Assembly (NCBI RefSeq): GCF_004331035.1
Contig: NZ_SJNT01000011.1
Coordinates: forward strand, 1-64,000
Direction of reading: 5' to 3'
DNA from: Acinetobacter sp. ANC 4910
GTDB taxonomy: Bacteria > Pseudomonadota > Gammaproteobacteria > Pseudomonadales > Moraxellaceae
Length of the DNA: 64,000 nt
The notes below the pieces were generated by a model. The model ran no database searches, had not been told where the DNA came from, and saw only the letters and a program-made list of their open reading frames with translations. The position numbers and the translations under genes are program-made. This document shows positions 8,568 to 15,510 of the stretch, one piece after another; within the stretch, counting starts at the first letter, position 1; every line of letters begins with the position of its first letter.

Positions 8568-9284
8568 TTAACTTCTCTTAAAAGTATTAATAACAATTCT
8601 CTCTAATTCTTTTTTTGCACCATCCCTTAAAATATTTCCGTGAGCAGCAACTAAACTTGTAAAATTTAAGCTCAATAGTTGGTTAAAATCATGCTCAAGA
8701 CTACCTTTTTGCCTAGAAACTTTCTTCAACCATGGACCACCTATAAATAATCCTAAGCGGAATCCCATTAATAACAAAATAATTTTGCTTAAAAAGCTTA
8801 TATGTCTCCAATCATCCCAGTATTGAACACTATCTGTTGTAATTAACAACTGACTATCCTCAAGGAAAAGAGCAGCCTCAGGAAACTTTGCTGATTTAAA
8901 AATAAAGAATTTGCTGTTTAGGATAGGAGAATCGGTTGTTGCATTAATAACTTTATTGGGCTGCAATTCTGAGTAATTATCATGGCGCTCTTGACTCCAG
9001 AAAGTAGCTTTATATGTATCAATATAAAATTGGTCATCTAAGCCATGAAAGTCGCCTAAACGAATAATATTTTTAACAGTACCTAATTTATCCAAATGTT
9101 CTAAGTTTGTACTATCAAGACGAACAGCATTAATTAAGGTAAGTTCAGATCCATCTCGGACAATAACCATATTACGATTCATTTGTAATAGTGGTCCAAT
9201 TTTTATACTTCCTCTCACTAAATAAATATTGGGAAAAATTTCAATCAAAGGGTCTTGTATTGTCGCTACTGCGTACTTGTTCAT
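8568..9284 (-). CDS. metallo-beta-lactamase-fold-like protein with eroded metal site
   Basis: 238 residues, no signal peptide. The layout suggests a metallo-beta-lactamase-like fold: an N-terminal strand pair (IYLVRGSIKIG), RNMVIVRDGSELTLINAV, a DFHGLDDQFY segment where HxHxDH is expected, LLITTDSVQYWDD, and a late VAAHGNIL. Only one His of the usual metal-binding HxHxDH remains, so metal-dependent hydrolysis is doubtful. The gene is AT-rich relative to neighbours and lies in an accessory patch. Function unknown. Confidence 0.6.
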   Translation of the reverse strand: MNKYAVATIQDPLIEIFPNIYLVRGSIKIGPLLQMNRNMVIVRDGSELTLINAVRLDSTNLEHLDKLGTVKNIIRLGDFHGLDDQFYIDTYKATFWSQERHDNYSELQPNKVINATTDSPILNSKFFIFKSAKFPEAALFLEDSQLLITTDSVQYWDDWRHISFLSKIILLLMGFRLGLFIGGPWLKKVSRQKGSLEHDFNQLLSLNFTSLVAAHGNILRDGAKKELERIVINTFKRS

Positions 9285-9557
9285 AATTAATAGTTTTAAA
9301 GATCAATTGAATTTCTATACTATTCCAGTTATATATTTTTGATTAACTTAAATTTCTTATAACTATAATTTATATTTAAAATAATGATCGTTATACGAAG
9401 TAGATTTATATATTAACTTAAATATCAATTATTTTAAAATTTCACCATAGTTCAAAACGCACAAAAGCCAATTTTGAAACAAGTCAGCGTTTTATTCAGC
9501 AAATTTATTATTTTCAGCCAATAAAAGCGATCGAAACAAATTCATCTTGATTACTAA

Positions 9558-9587
9558 AAGTTGTGATGATTAAAATCATCACAACTT
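9558..9587. terminator. 30-bp near-seamless palindrome after the tautomerase gene
   Basis: Arms AAGTTGTGATGATT and AATCATCACAACTT match perfectly over 14 bp with a 2-bp centre. It lies 42 bp downstream of the tautomerase stop codon. Only four Ts follow on the minus strand, so it could be a transcript-end hairpin rather than a strong terminator. Confidence 0.5.
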
Positions 9588-9608
9588 GTCAGTTGGGATT
9601 GTTCTAAG

Positions 9609-9623
9609 TTTTGGGTAAGTACT
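9609..9623. repeat. 15-bp word shared with 20675-20689
   Basis: TTTTGGGTAAGTACT occurs exactly here and at 20675-20689. A second related word, TTGGGATTGTT plus CTAA, lies at 9593-9607 and at 20773-20790. The two words are in opposite order in the two places. Confidence 0.55.
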
Positions 9624-9629
9624 TAATTT

Positions 9630-9860
9630 TTATTTATCCATTTCATTAAGAACCTGAATCATTTCTTTTGTAGGTTTTAAATGACCTAGTTGCCATTGTT
9701 CAGGTGGATGTTCATCAATCCGAATCCAAATATGCTCTCTAAAAGCCGCTCTTCCTTTACCTTCAATTTCCACAAATAAATCTGTTAAACGCTCAAAAAG
9801 CTCAGCTTTACTGTCCTTATCAAGTAAACCTTCTATTGTTTGTACATGAATGAATGGCAT
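9630..9860 (-). CDS. 4-oxalocrotonate tautomerase-family protein
   Basis: A 76-residue member of the tautomerase superfamily. After Met removal the N-terminal proline (MPFIHVQTIEG) is the expected catalytic base, and a conserved Arg-rich middle (GRAAFREHIWIRI) and EQW segment follow. The substrate cannot be told from sequence. It diverges from an HxlR regulator across 62 bp that contain a long inverted repeat, so it is very likely controlled by that regulator. Confidence 0.82.
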   Translation of the reverse strand: MPFIHVQTIEGLLDKDSKAELFERLTDLFVEIEGKGRAAFREHIWIRIDEHPPEQWQLGHLKPTKEMIQVLNEMDK

Positions 9861-9876
9861 ATTATTATCTCAATCA

Positions 9877-9905
9877 ACTCTAGGTCTTTAATACAGACCC
9901 AGAGT
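9877..9905. promoter_or_regulatory. inverted repeat between tautomerase and hxlR-type gene (likely operator)
   Basis: Arms ACTCTAGGTCT and AGACCCAGAGT (one mismatch over 11 bp) are separated by 7 bp, in the 62-bp gap between the divergent genes. The arm length and spacing suit a dimeric winged-helix regulator such as the adjacent HxlR protein. The assignment is inference. Confidence 0.6.
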
Positions 9906-9922
9906 AAGCGGAGTTCTTTTGA

Positions 9923-10393
9923 ATGTCAAATCAAATATCTTTGAGTCACCAGTTTTCTTCCAAAGCTTGTGGAATTGTTAAAATTGCTGAAATTCTAAAT
10001 GACAGATGGACCATTCTGTTATTAAGAGAAGCCTTTTATGGGGTGACTAAATTCAATGATTTCATGAAAAATACAGGTATATCCAAGCAAATCCTATCCA
10101 ATCGATTAAAGCATCTTGTTGAATTAAATATATTAAACTTGTCTTTATACAAAGAAATGGGAACAAGAGAACGTCAAGAATACTTACTCACATCAAAGGG
10201 AAGAAGTTTGAATGTGGTATTACTTGCTATGTTAGAATCTGGTGGTCATTTTTTATCACAAGAAGAGCCTGTCGTTAAAATTTTCCAAAAAGATCAAGAT
10301 GTAGCGCTTAGATTGAAACTTGTTAATGAAAATAATCAAGTGGTTAGTATTAACGATGTGGAATTAAGAACTGTTTCTAATTCTAAAAATTAG
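9923..10393 (+). CDS. HxlR-family transcriptional regulator
   Basis: 156 residues. A winged helix-turn-helix of the HxlR type: KIAEILNDRWTILLLREAF (near 20-40), KTGISKQILSNRLKHL-like recognition helix (TGISKQILSNRLKHLVE), then the wing EYLLTSKGRSL. The C-terminal 50 residues after the core are less usual. GGAG stands about 10 nt before the ATG. Divergent from the tautomerase gene. These regulators often sense electrophiles or redox through Cys; one Cys (residue 16) is present. Effector unknown. Confidence 0.85.
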   Translation: MSNQISLSHQFSSKACGIVKIAEILNDRWTILLLREAFYGVTKFNDFMKNTGISKQILSNRLKHLVELNILNLSLYKEMGTRERQEYLLTSKGRSLNVVLLAMLESGGHFLSQEEPVVKIFQKDQDVALRLKLVNENNQVVSINDVELRTVSNSKN

Positions 10394-10692
10394 TTTAGAA
10401 AAGCTAATCAGACTTCTTTCATCAATTACTTTCTGCTTAGCTCTAAATTTTGGGCGCCACTGCATAAAGCTCAAGAACGTTCTGTAATGAAAAAGAGTTA
10501 TACAGAAATACTTCTACCATAAAAGGGTAATAAAACTATTAATATCCTATCAGAAAAGTCTTTTTACTCTTTTGCAAAGCGCCAATTTCTTATTCATCTT
10601 TAACATAATCGCGCTTATACAAAATAGATTTTTAAGATTACCTTAAGATCAGTATCTTATTCTTATACATACCCTCTGGAACGATCTCGTTC

Positions 10693-10722
10693 AACCGACT
10701 TAGAAATAAGTCGGTTTTTTTA
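10693..10722 (+). terminator. intrinsic terminator in the gap after the HxlR gene
   Basis: The stem AACCGACTTA / TAAGTCGGTT has a GAAA loop and is followed by a run of seven Ts. It is 300 bp after the HxlR stop codon and may end a separate short RNA starting near 10620; that RNA is speculative. Confidence 0.8.
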
Positions 10723-10924
10723 TGTGTAATTTTGATACTTCTGTCCAATAAATCTAATTACTTCTCAACCCAATTAAAGCTTTTCCAGCCGGTTCAACAC
10801 GAAAATTATCCCCAATTTCAGAGGATAAAAAGAAGACAAATTTTATCCAGACTTGTACGTATATGCTTACAACAATTCCCGCTCTTTGCGGCTGTACGAC
10901 CTCAGGTGGATTTCTTATCATGTG

Positions 10925-11049
10925 GACATAGAGAACAGGAAGTTCCAAAGAACAAAAATAAGAAAGATCGCACAAGGACTGCAAGGTACGACAGGAGTTA
11001 TACCAAGCGAACCAATACGAAAAAGCCCGACAGGACGTCGGGCTTTTTT
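10925..11049 (+). ncRNA. three-hairpin AGGA-loop small RNA, copy 1
   Basis: Seen: hairpin 1 GAAC-AGGAA-GTTC (10933-10945); hairpin 2 GGTACGAC-AGGA-GTTATACC (10985-11004, one internal mismatch); hairpin 3, the terminator GCCCGAC-AGGAC-GTCGGGC (11025-11043) plus T-run. A homologous element lies at 62316-62441 on the minus strand with 20/20 identity in hairpin 2 and identical spacing (52 nt from hairpin 1 to 2; 16 nt from hairpin 2 to the terminator arm). Such conservation without any reading frame indicates an RNA gene. The exact 5' end is not known. The GGA-in-loop pattern is like CsrA/RsmA-binding RNAs; a relation to C4-antisense-like RNAs is another possibility. Confidence 0.7.
11021..11049. 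terminator. bidirectional terminator shared by the small RNA and the MerR gene
   Basis: AAAAGCCCGAC / GTCGGGCTTTT has loop AGGAC, with T-runs on both strands. On the plus strand it ends the small RNA. On the minus strand it begins 2 bp beyond the stop codon of the MerR gene. Confidence 0.85.
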
Positions 11050-11050
11050 A

Positions 11051-11473
11051 TTAATACGTGCTTTTTGTAATATGATATAAGTTTTCAATCATATCTGAAA
11101 TTATGTCCCTATTTTTAACGAAAGAATTATCTTCAATATATTTTTTCACATCATGAAGCGTATTTTTCCCATATTCCAACAACGCGATTTGTTGATCAAT
11201 AATTTCTATTTTTTTTCCAATGAGTTGATTAGAAATATCATTACAGGTTTCGGAAGGCGGTTTTGTCTCAAGCTCAATTAAATGCTTGATCTCTTCCAGA
11301 CTAAATCCAATGCTTTTTAAACAAATAATTAACTTAACTTTTTTCTCATGTATATCACGATAACTCCTATATCCATTTGCTAGTCGGTCAGGAATTAATA
11401 TTTTACGCCTTTCATAAAAACGTAAAGTGTCTAATGAAAGACCATATTTTAGAGAAAATTGACGAATATTCAC
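11051..11473 (-). CDS. MerR-family transcriptional regulator
   Basis: 140 residues. The N-terminal MerR HTH (residues 1-70) reads FSLKYGLSLDTLRFYERRKIL then NGYRSYRD; it is followed by IICLKSIGFSLEEIKHLIEL and a long dimerisation coiled coil (about 75-120). One Cys (ETCND) lies at the start of that helix. It is the second gene of an operon with an SRPBCC protein (22-bp gap), driven by a MerR-type promoter at 12051-12081, so it very probably regulates itself. The inducer is unknown. Confidence 0.88.
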   Translation of the reverse strand: MNIRQFSLKYGLSLDTLRFYERRKILIPDRLANGYRSYRDIHEKKVKLIICLKSIGFSLEEIKHLIELETKPPSETCNDISNQLIGKKIEIIDQQIALLEYGKNTLHDVKKYIEDNSFVKNRDIISDMIENLYHITKSTY

Positions 11474-11495
11474 TCAACCACCACGATTCCTTTAT

Positions 11496-12017
11496 CTAGG
11501 ATATTCTAAAAATGTCTTTGTTGAATGGATGATCTTCAAGATATTGTTTGAAGGACTCATTCATTCTCTCAAAATTTAATTGCGTAGGTTGAATAATAAA
11601 ATAATTTAAAATAGGCACAAGTAACCCATTAAAATCTTCTGCCTGAATGAATTGAGTTGTATTAGCATCAATTTTAGTAAAAACAAACTGATGTCGACCA
11701 TTAAACAAACCATTGATATAGAGTTTACCCTCCCATTCTAGATAATATTGATCAAGTTTTTTTACCTCTGGCTGCATTTGAAATTTCACATTTTTGTTTT
11801 CATCATATAAATCGACAATAATTTGTTGACCGATATATGTGGGAAATTGATCAAGACCAAATAATGTATTCCACTCTGAGTAAGATGAAGTAGATGTGAA
11901 AAGTTGCCAAACGTAGTCTATTGGTTGGTTTATAACGATCTTTGTTTCAATTCTTTTTTGTCTAAAGATAAATAGAAAAAACAAAAATAATGCAATGATA
12001 GTGAAAACTGTTTCCAT
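11496..12017 (-). CDS. membrane-anchored SRPBCC (START-like) protein
   Basis: 173 residues. One N-terminal membrane helix (residues 2-18, TIIALFLFFLFIF), then an SRPBCC/polyketide-cyclase-type domain beginning ETKIVINQPIDYVWQLFTS and continuing with SSYSEWNTLFG. The fold binds hydrophobic ligands; no catalytic role is evident. It is the first gene of the operon with the MerR regulator and starts 34 bp below the promoter -10 box. The pairing suggests the MerR protein senses a small hydrophobic compound, which is inference. Confidence 0.75.
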   Translation of the reverse strand: METVFTIIALFLFFLFIFRQKRIETKIVINQPIDYVWQLFTSTSSYSEWNTLFGLDQFPTYIGQQIIVDLYDENKNVKFQMQPEVKKLDQYYLEWEGKLYINGLFNGRHQFVFTKIDANTTQFIQAEDFNGLLVPILNYFIIQPTQLNFERMNESFKQYLEDHPFNKDIFRIS

Positions 12018-12050
12018 AAAATAATGTCTTTATTACGCAATCAGACAATA

Positions 12051-12081
12051 ATTCTAAGATTGGAGTCTACTCCAACATCAA
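12051..12081 (-). promoter_or_regulatory. MerR-type promoter with 19-bp spacer and palindromic operator
   Basis: On the minus strand: -35 TTGATG (12081-12076), a 19-bp spacer, -10 TAGAAT (12056-12051). The spacer contains the perfect palindrome TTGGAGT-AG-ACTCCAA (12060-12075). Over-long 19-bp spacers carrying a dyad are the hallmark of promoters switched by MerR proteins (ZntR and relatives bind a similar GGAGTC-ACTCC dyad). It directs the SRPBCC-MerR operon. Confidence 0.85.
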
Positions 12082-12248
12082 GTAAAATTTTAAGCTAACA
12101 GCTAACTCTTAAAAGGTTTTTTCCTTAACATAAAATCACTGTGACAAAACTTAAATCGTCACCCTACCTCTAACGATAACCTTTCAAAGCCCCTCGCCTA
12201 GACAATTTGCACAAAAAAACGTATAACACCGTTCTTCAAATTTAACTG

Positions 12249-13196
12249 GTGACTCAAATCGTGAAACTCATCCTTGCACCCATGGAAGGCTTAACTGACC
12301 CGATTATGCGTGATGTCTTAACATCCGTTGGGAGCTTCGACTGGTGTGTAACCGAGTTTATTCGTGTCACCAACTCTGTGTTGCCTGATCATATTTTTCA
12401 TCAGTTTTGCCCTGAGTTACTGAACGATGGGAAAACAGCTTCGGGCACCCCCGTACACGTACAGTTTTTAGGCAATGATCCTGAAATGTTAGCAGCCAAT
12501 GCCATTCGTGCTGTTGCACTTGGTGCTCCCGCTATCGATATGAACTTTGGTTGCCCTGCAAAAACTGTCAATCGTCATCGTGGCGGTTCGGTCTTGTTAG
12601 ATGAACCTGAAGTGGTACATGAATTGGTCAAAGCCGTGCGCGATGCTGTGCCTCCGCATATTCCAGTATCAGCCAAAATGCGCTTGGGTTATATGGATCG
12701 CAACTTTATGCTAGAAAATGCCCATGCAATTGAAGATGCGGGCGCAGCTTGGGTAACGGTACATGCCCGTACCAAAGCAGATGGCTATACCCCGCCCGCA
12801 TTTTGGGATCAGTTACAACCGATTCGTGAAGCATTGAAAATTAATGTGATTGCCAATGGTGAAATCTGGACCAATGCTGATGCTAAGCAATGTCGCTTAG
12901 AGTCAGGTTGTGAAGACCTAATGATAGGTCGTGGTGCTGTGACTACACCCGATTTAACTCAATGTATCCGCCAAAACTCAGATACAGCTTTATTGAGTTG
13001 GAATGATTTATTGGCTTTGCAAATTCGCTTTATTAACGGCCCAGCCAAAACTGAAATTGGTATGCTTGGGCGCTACAAACAATGGTTAGGCATGATGTCT
13101 AAGCATTATCCTGAAGCGAAATTACTTTGGGATGAAGTAAAACGTATTAAACAATTAAATGAAATTGTAGAAAAATTAGAAGCAACTGTGCTTTAA
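12249..13196 (+). CDS. dusC: tRNA-dihydrouridine(16) synthase DusC
   Basis: A flavin enzyme reducing uridine to dihydrouridine in tRNA. Seen: LAPMEGLTDPIMRD at the N-terminus, IDMNFGCPAKTVNRH with the catalytic Cys (near residue 101), RLGY, VTVHARTKADGY (near 173-184) and MIGRGAV (near 225), all classical Dus motifs on an FMN-binding TIM barrel. 315 residues. Both plausible starts are GTG (12249, or 12261 giving MKLILAPMEG). The DusC rather than DusA/B assignment rests on length and the C-terminal end. Confidence 0.9.
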   Translation: MTQIVKLILAPMEGLTDPIMRDVLTSVGSFDWCVTEFIRVTNSVLPDHIFHQFCPELLNDGKTASGTPVHVQFLGNDPEMLAANAIRAVALGAPAIDMNFGCPAKTVNRHRGGSVLLDEPEVVHELVKAVRDAVPPHIPVSAKMRLGYMDRNFMLENAHAIEDAGAAWVTVHARTKADGYTPPAFWDQLQPIREALKINVIANGEIWTNADAKQCRLESGCEDLMIGRGAVTTPDLTQCIRQNSDTALLSWNDLLALQIRFINGPAKTEIGMLGRYKQWLGMMSKHYPEAKLLWDEVKRIKQLNEIVEKLEATVL

Positions 13197-13209
13197 GTTT
13201 CAAATAAAG

Positions 13210-13238
13210 GCCATGAGATACATTTCGTATCTCATGGC
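13210..13238. terminator. hairpin between convergent dusC and the NTF2-like gene
   Basis: A 12-bp stem GCCATGAGATAC / GTATCTCATGGC has a 5-nt loop. It lies between two convergent genes. T-runs are poor on both sides, so termination efficiency is uncertain. Confidence 0.6.
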
Positions 13239-13256
13239 TGTTTCAAGGTAAAAGGA

Positions 13257-13703
13257 TTAACTCACTTCGCTGAGTAAAATAGGGAGTCCTGTTTCGAGTT
13301 GTATTGGCATAGAAATATGCTGATGCGCCACTTTCCAGACTTGCTCTACTTTCTGAAAACATATGGTGGTGCGGCACCAAAACACTTCTAAATTGGGAAT
13401 TGCATCAATTTGATCGACCTTTGAAAAGCAGTGCAATACGGCGAGTTCTGGCTGGGCAATAAGTTTAATGCCTTCACGATATACACGAATATTTCCAGCT
13501 TTCACTGGGAGATAACGCCTCCACAATTGTTTGTACGCTTGTATACCCGTTAAATGGGTACTTACATCAATTAAACTTACATCTTCGACACAAAGATCAG
13601 CTAAAGCTTGAATATCCATGCTTGCTACAGCTTCATCCCATTGTTTCAACATTAATAAGATGGCATGGGCACTTTGCTCATCACCCGAAATTTCTATGCT
13701 CAT
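13257..13703 (-). CDS. NTF2/SnoaL-like domain protein
   Basis: 148 residues forming a single NTF2-like (SnoaL/YybH/DUF4440 type) alpha+beta barrel: LKQWDEAVASMDIQALADLCVED, then SLIDVSTHLTGIQAYKQLWRRYL, then HCFSKVDQI and FCFRTTICFQK-like final strands (VFWCRTTICFQKVEQVWKVAHQHIS). The family includes isomerases and ligand-binding proteins; no catalytic set can be assigned. Cytoplasmic, single gene. Function unknown. Confidence 0.75.
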   Translation of the reverse strand: MSIEISGDEQSAHAILLMLKQWDEAVASMDIQALADLCVEDVSLIDVSTHLTGIQAYKQLWRRYLPVKAGNIRVYREGIKLIAQPELAVLHCFSKVDQIDAIPNLEVFWCRTTICFQKVEQVWKVAHQHISMPIQLETGLPILLSEVS

Positions 13704-14034
13704 CGTGTCATTCCTTTACAGTGTATCAACTTATCATCAACATAAGCTCTGATTTTGACGGCATCACGACTTAAACGTATCTGCATACAAATAAAACATT
13801 CAGAGACATTTGCCTTTTTATACACAGTCTTAGAAGGTGCACTCCCTACAGCCTTCACAAACTTAAATCATGTGATTTTCATCACACTATAAAAACTATA
13901 GCTAAAATAATTCAGAGAATAAAGTGGTAATTTTAAAGGGCTTTCAAATCCTTCTTTCCTAGCCTTTTTTACCGAGTTTAATTCAATAAAAAAGCATGTC
14001 GATATGGACATGCTTCATTAAGATAAATCTGGGA
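13704..14034. other. 331-bp gap between the NTF2-like gene and the YegP-like gene
   Basis: Only the terminator of the YegP-like gene (13986-14015) is recognisable; the rest should hold the promoter of the NTF2-like gene. I see no reading frame or repeat. Confidence 0.5.
13986..14015 (-). terminator. intrinsic terminator after the YegP-like gene
   Basis: The stem AAGCATGTC / GACATGCTT is followed by a T-run on the minus strand, 20 bp beyond the stop codon. Confidence 0.75.
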
Positions 14035-14370
14035 TTACACCGTTAAATCTTTGATCGTGGTGACCAAGCCATTATTTTTGACTGACTCAATTCCCTTATC
14101 ACGTGATTGTTCAGAAGAATAAAATTGACTGGTACCAATAATCTGATGGTTTGCTGCTTTTAAATTAAAATACGGCTTACCATTACTGGCGGTTAAACGT
14201 TCATAGCGACTGTCATCAGCACTATTTTTATGGACAGACTCTATGCCCACATGTGCTGAGGCTTTTGCTTTATACAACTCACTGGTTAAAATAACTTCTC
14301 CATTACCTGCTTTAAGCACAAAGCGATATTGACCGTCTTTTGCTTGACTTAGTTCAAACCATCCAGACAT
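14035..14370 (-). CDS. YegP-type DUF1508 protein (UPF0339)
   Basis: 111 residues made of two tandem DUF1508 units. The first has AKDGQYRFVLKAGNGEVI then SELYKAKASAHVGIESV; the second has ASNGKPYFNLKAANHQII then SQFYSSEQSRDKGIESV. Each unit is a small beta-beta-beta-alpha module. The family is widespread and often stress-induced in Acinetobacter, but its molecular function is unknown. Monocistronic, with its own terminator. Confidence 0.88.
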   Translation of the reverse strand: MSGWFELSQAKDGQYRFVLKAGNGEVILTSELYKAKASAHVGIESVHKNSADDSRYERLTASNGKPYFNLKAANHQIIGTSQFYSSEQSRDKGIESVKNNGLVTTIKDLTV

Positions 14371-14595
14371 AACTTCATTCCTCTTGTTGTTTTAAATTTA
14401 TTTATTGTTGCTTGAAACTATTTTAGTTCTAAGAAATATAAATGACTTTTATATAACAAAAAAGAGCTTTTTTGATCAAACATGAGTCCAGAAAGTAACA
14501 CTGTGATTCAAACCGCCCTAAAACCATGCAATTTCAGGGGCGATTATCAATTTTTGCTTAAATAACAATATAAGAACAAGATGGAATCACCTTAC

Positions 14596-14964
14596 TCAGG
14601 TCGGTACAACCACGGTTTTACCGTAAAAAGCGCTTTCCATTTCAAGAATTTCCACACACAGTTGTACGGTCAGATGCATTTGCTTGGGTAGCAACTGCTG
14701 TAAAGCTAAAAGTAATTGATTGGAAATTTCTGTTTTTGTCGCCATATCTCGCCCTGAAAGCAAAGAAACCTTGACATGTACATAGGCTTGATTCGATTCA
14801 CCTAAACCAATCAAATAATCACTTTGACAAATTGCTCGGCTTTTAATGTCTGTGGCAACTTTTACATGACCTGTCGCAAATAGTGCTTGGTTTAGACCTA
14901 ATAAAACAGGCTGGGAATGAAAGTCTTTTAAATTGTCAGAATATTCCAAATGAATATGCGGCAT
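14596..14964 (-). CDS. 5-carboxymethyl-2-hydroxymuconate isomerase-like tautomerase
   Basis: I start it at the ATG 14964 because MPHIHLEYSDNL puts the catalytic proline at position 1 after Met removal, as in the CHMI/HpaF family; the upstream in-frame codons add only M-G-C-T-Q. 122 residues, normal for the family, which acts in homoprotocatechuate breakdown. No other pathway gene is nearby, so the native substrate may differ. The C-terminal VEILEMESAFYGKT matches the family end. Confidence 0.8.
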   Translation of the reverse strand: MPHIHLEYSDNLKDFHSQPVLLGLNQALFATGHVKVATDIKSRAICQSDYLIGLGESNQAYVHVKVSLLSGRDMATKTEISNQLLLALQQLLPKQMHLTVQLCVEILEMESAFYGKTVVVPT

Positions 14965-15079
14965 CTGAGTACAACCCAAACAGTGAAAACTGGGTTATAC
15001 CATGTTTTCATACCTCACTGATGCAAGAAAAAGGGTGAGATCATCCTCAATCTATGCATAGTGAGATAAAACCGTACAA

Positions 15080-15424
15080 TTAAACTTTTTTCACATATTC
15101 TGATTTCAGTTTAATTGCTCCAATACCGTCAACCTTGCAATCAATATCATGGCCATCGCTAGCTTCAGGCAATAAGCGAATGTTCTTGACCTTGGTCCCG
15201 ACTTTAACCACTGAAGATGAGCCTTTGATTTTTAAGTCTTTAATTACAGTAACCGTATCTCCATCGACCAATAAGTTGCCATTGGCATCCTTAATTTGAG
15301 CAACGTCTTCTGTTTGATTCAGCTCACCTTCTTTCCATTCATGCGAGCATTCTGGGCAAATTAATAAGTCGCCATCTTGATAAGTATATTCTGATTGGCA
15401 TTTTGGGCAGTTTGGTAAAGACAT
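15080..15424 (-). CDS. yjdM: PhnA/YjdM-type zinc-ribbon protein
   Basis: 114 residues. The N-terminal zinc ribbon has CPKC (residues 6-9) and CPEC (23-26). It is followed by the PhnA domain [22 protein letters not shown] and [21 protein letters not shown]. Despite the name PhnA it is not required for phosphonate use; the family role is unsettled. Monocistronic, no signal peptide. Confidence 0.88.
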   Translation of the reverse strand: MSLPNCPKCQSEYTYQDGDLLICPECSHEWKEGELNQTEDVAQIKDANGNLLVDGDTVTVIKDLKIKGSSSVVKVGTKVKNIRLLPEASDGHDIDCKVDGIGAIKLKSEYVKKV

Positions 15425-15510
15425 AAAAAAAACTCAAAAAATAAAAAATAAAACTTAGTGTACTGTAAAACTGCGAATAACCCTAAATTCCATATGGGTA
15501 TTTCTACAAA

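Larger units (their letters stand above)
9285..9629. other. gene-free AT-rich stretch with a perfect hairpin and a shared repeat word
   Basis: No gene is visible. It holds a 30-bp palindrome (9558-9587) and a 15-bp word (9609-9623) that recurs at 20675-20689. The remainder is AT-rich and probably contains the promoter of the MBL-like gene at its left end. Confidence 0.6.
10394..11050. other. 657-bp stretch without protein genes; holds two terminators and a small-RNA gene
   Basis: The left half ends in a strong plus-strand terminator at 10693-10722 about 300 bp after the HxlR stop codon. Either the HxlR transcript is long or a separate short RNA ends there. The right half contains the three-hairpin small RNA described at 10925-11049. 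Short open frames crossing it overlap the hairpins and have no family likeness. Confidence 0.6.

Noticed and set aside
10925..11049. Small RNA read from the opposite strand, which would show TCCT (anti-Shine-Dalgarno) loops
   Set aside because: The only terminator-quality hairpin would then be at the 5' end in both copies. The orientation with the terminator last is more plausible, although not proven.
10732..11080. Overlapping open frames of 75-112 codons on both strands
   Set aside because: They cross the small-RNA hairpins and terminator, have no family likeness and no ribosome binding sites.
14596..15424. A homoprotocatechuate or phosphonate catabolic operon, suggested by HpaF-like and PhnA-like genes
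   Set aside because: No other genes of either pathway are near, and both families occur widely outside those pathways.
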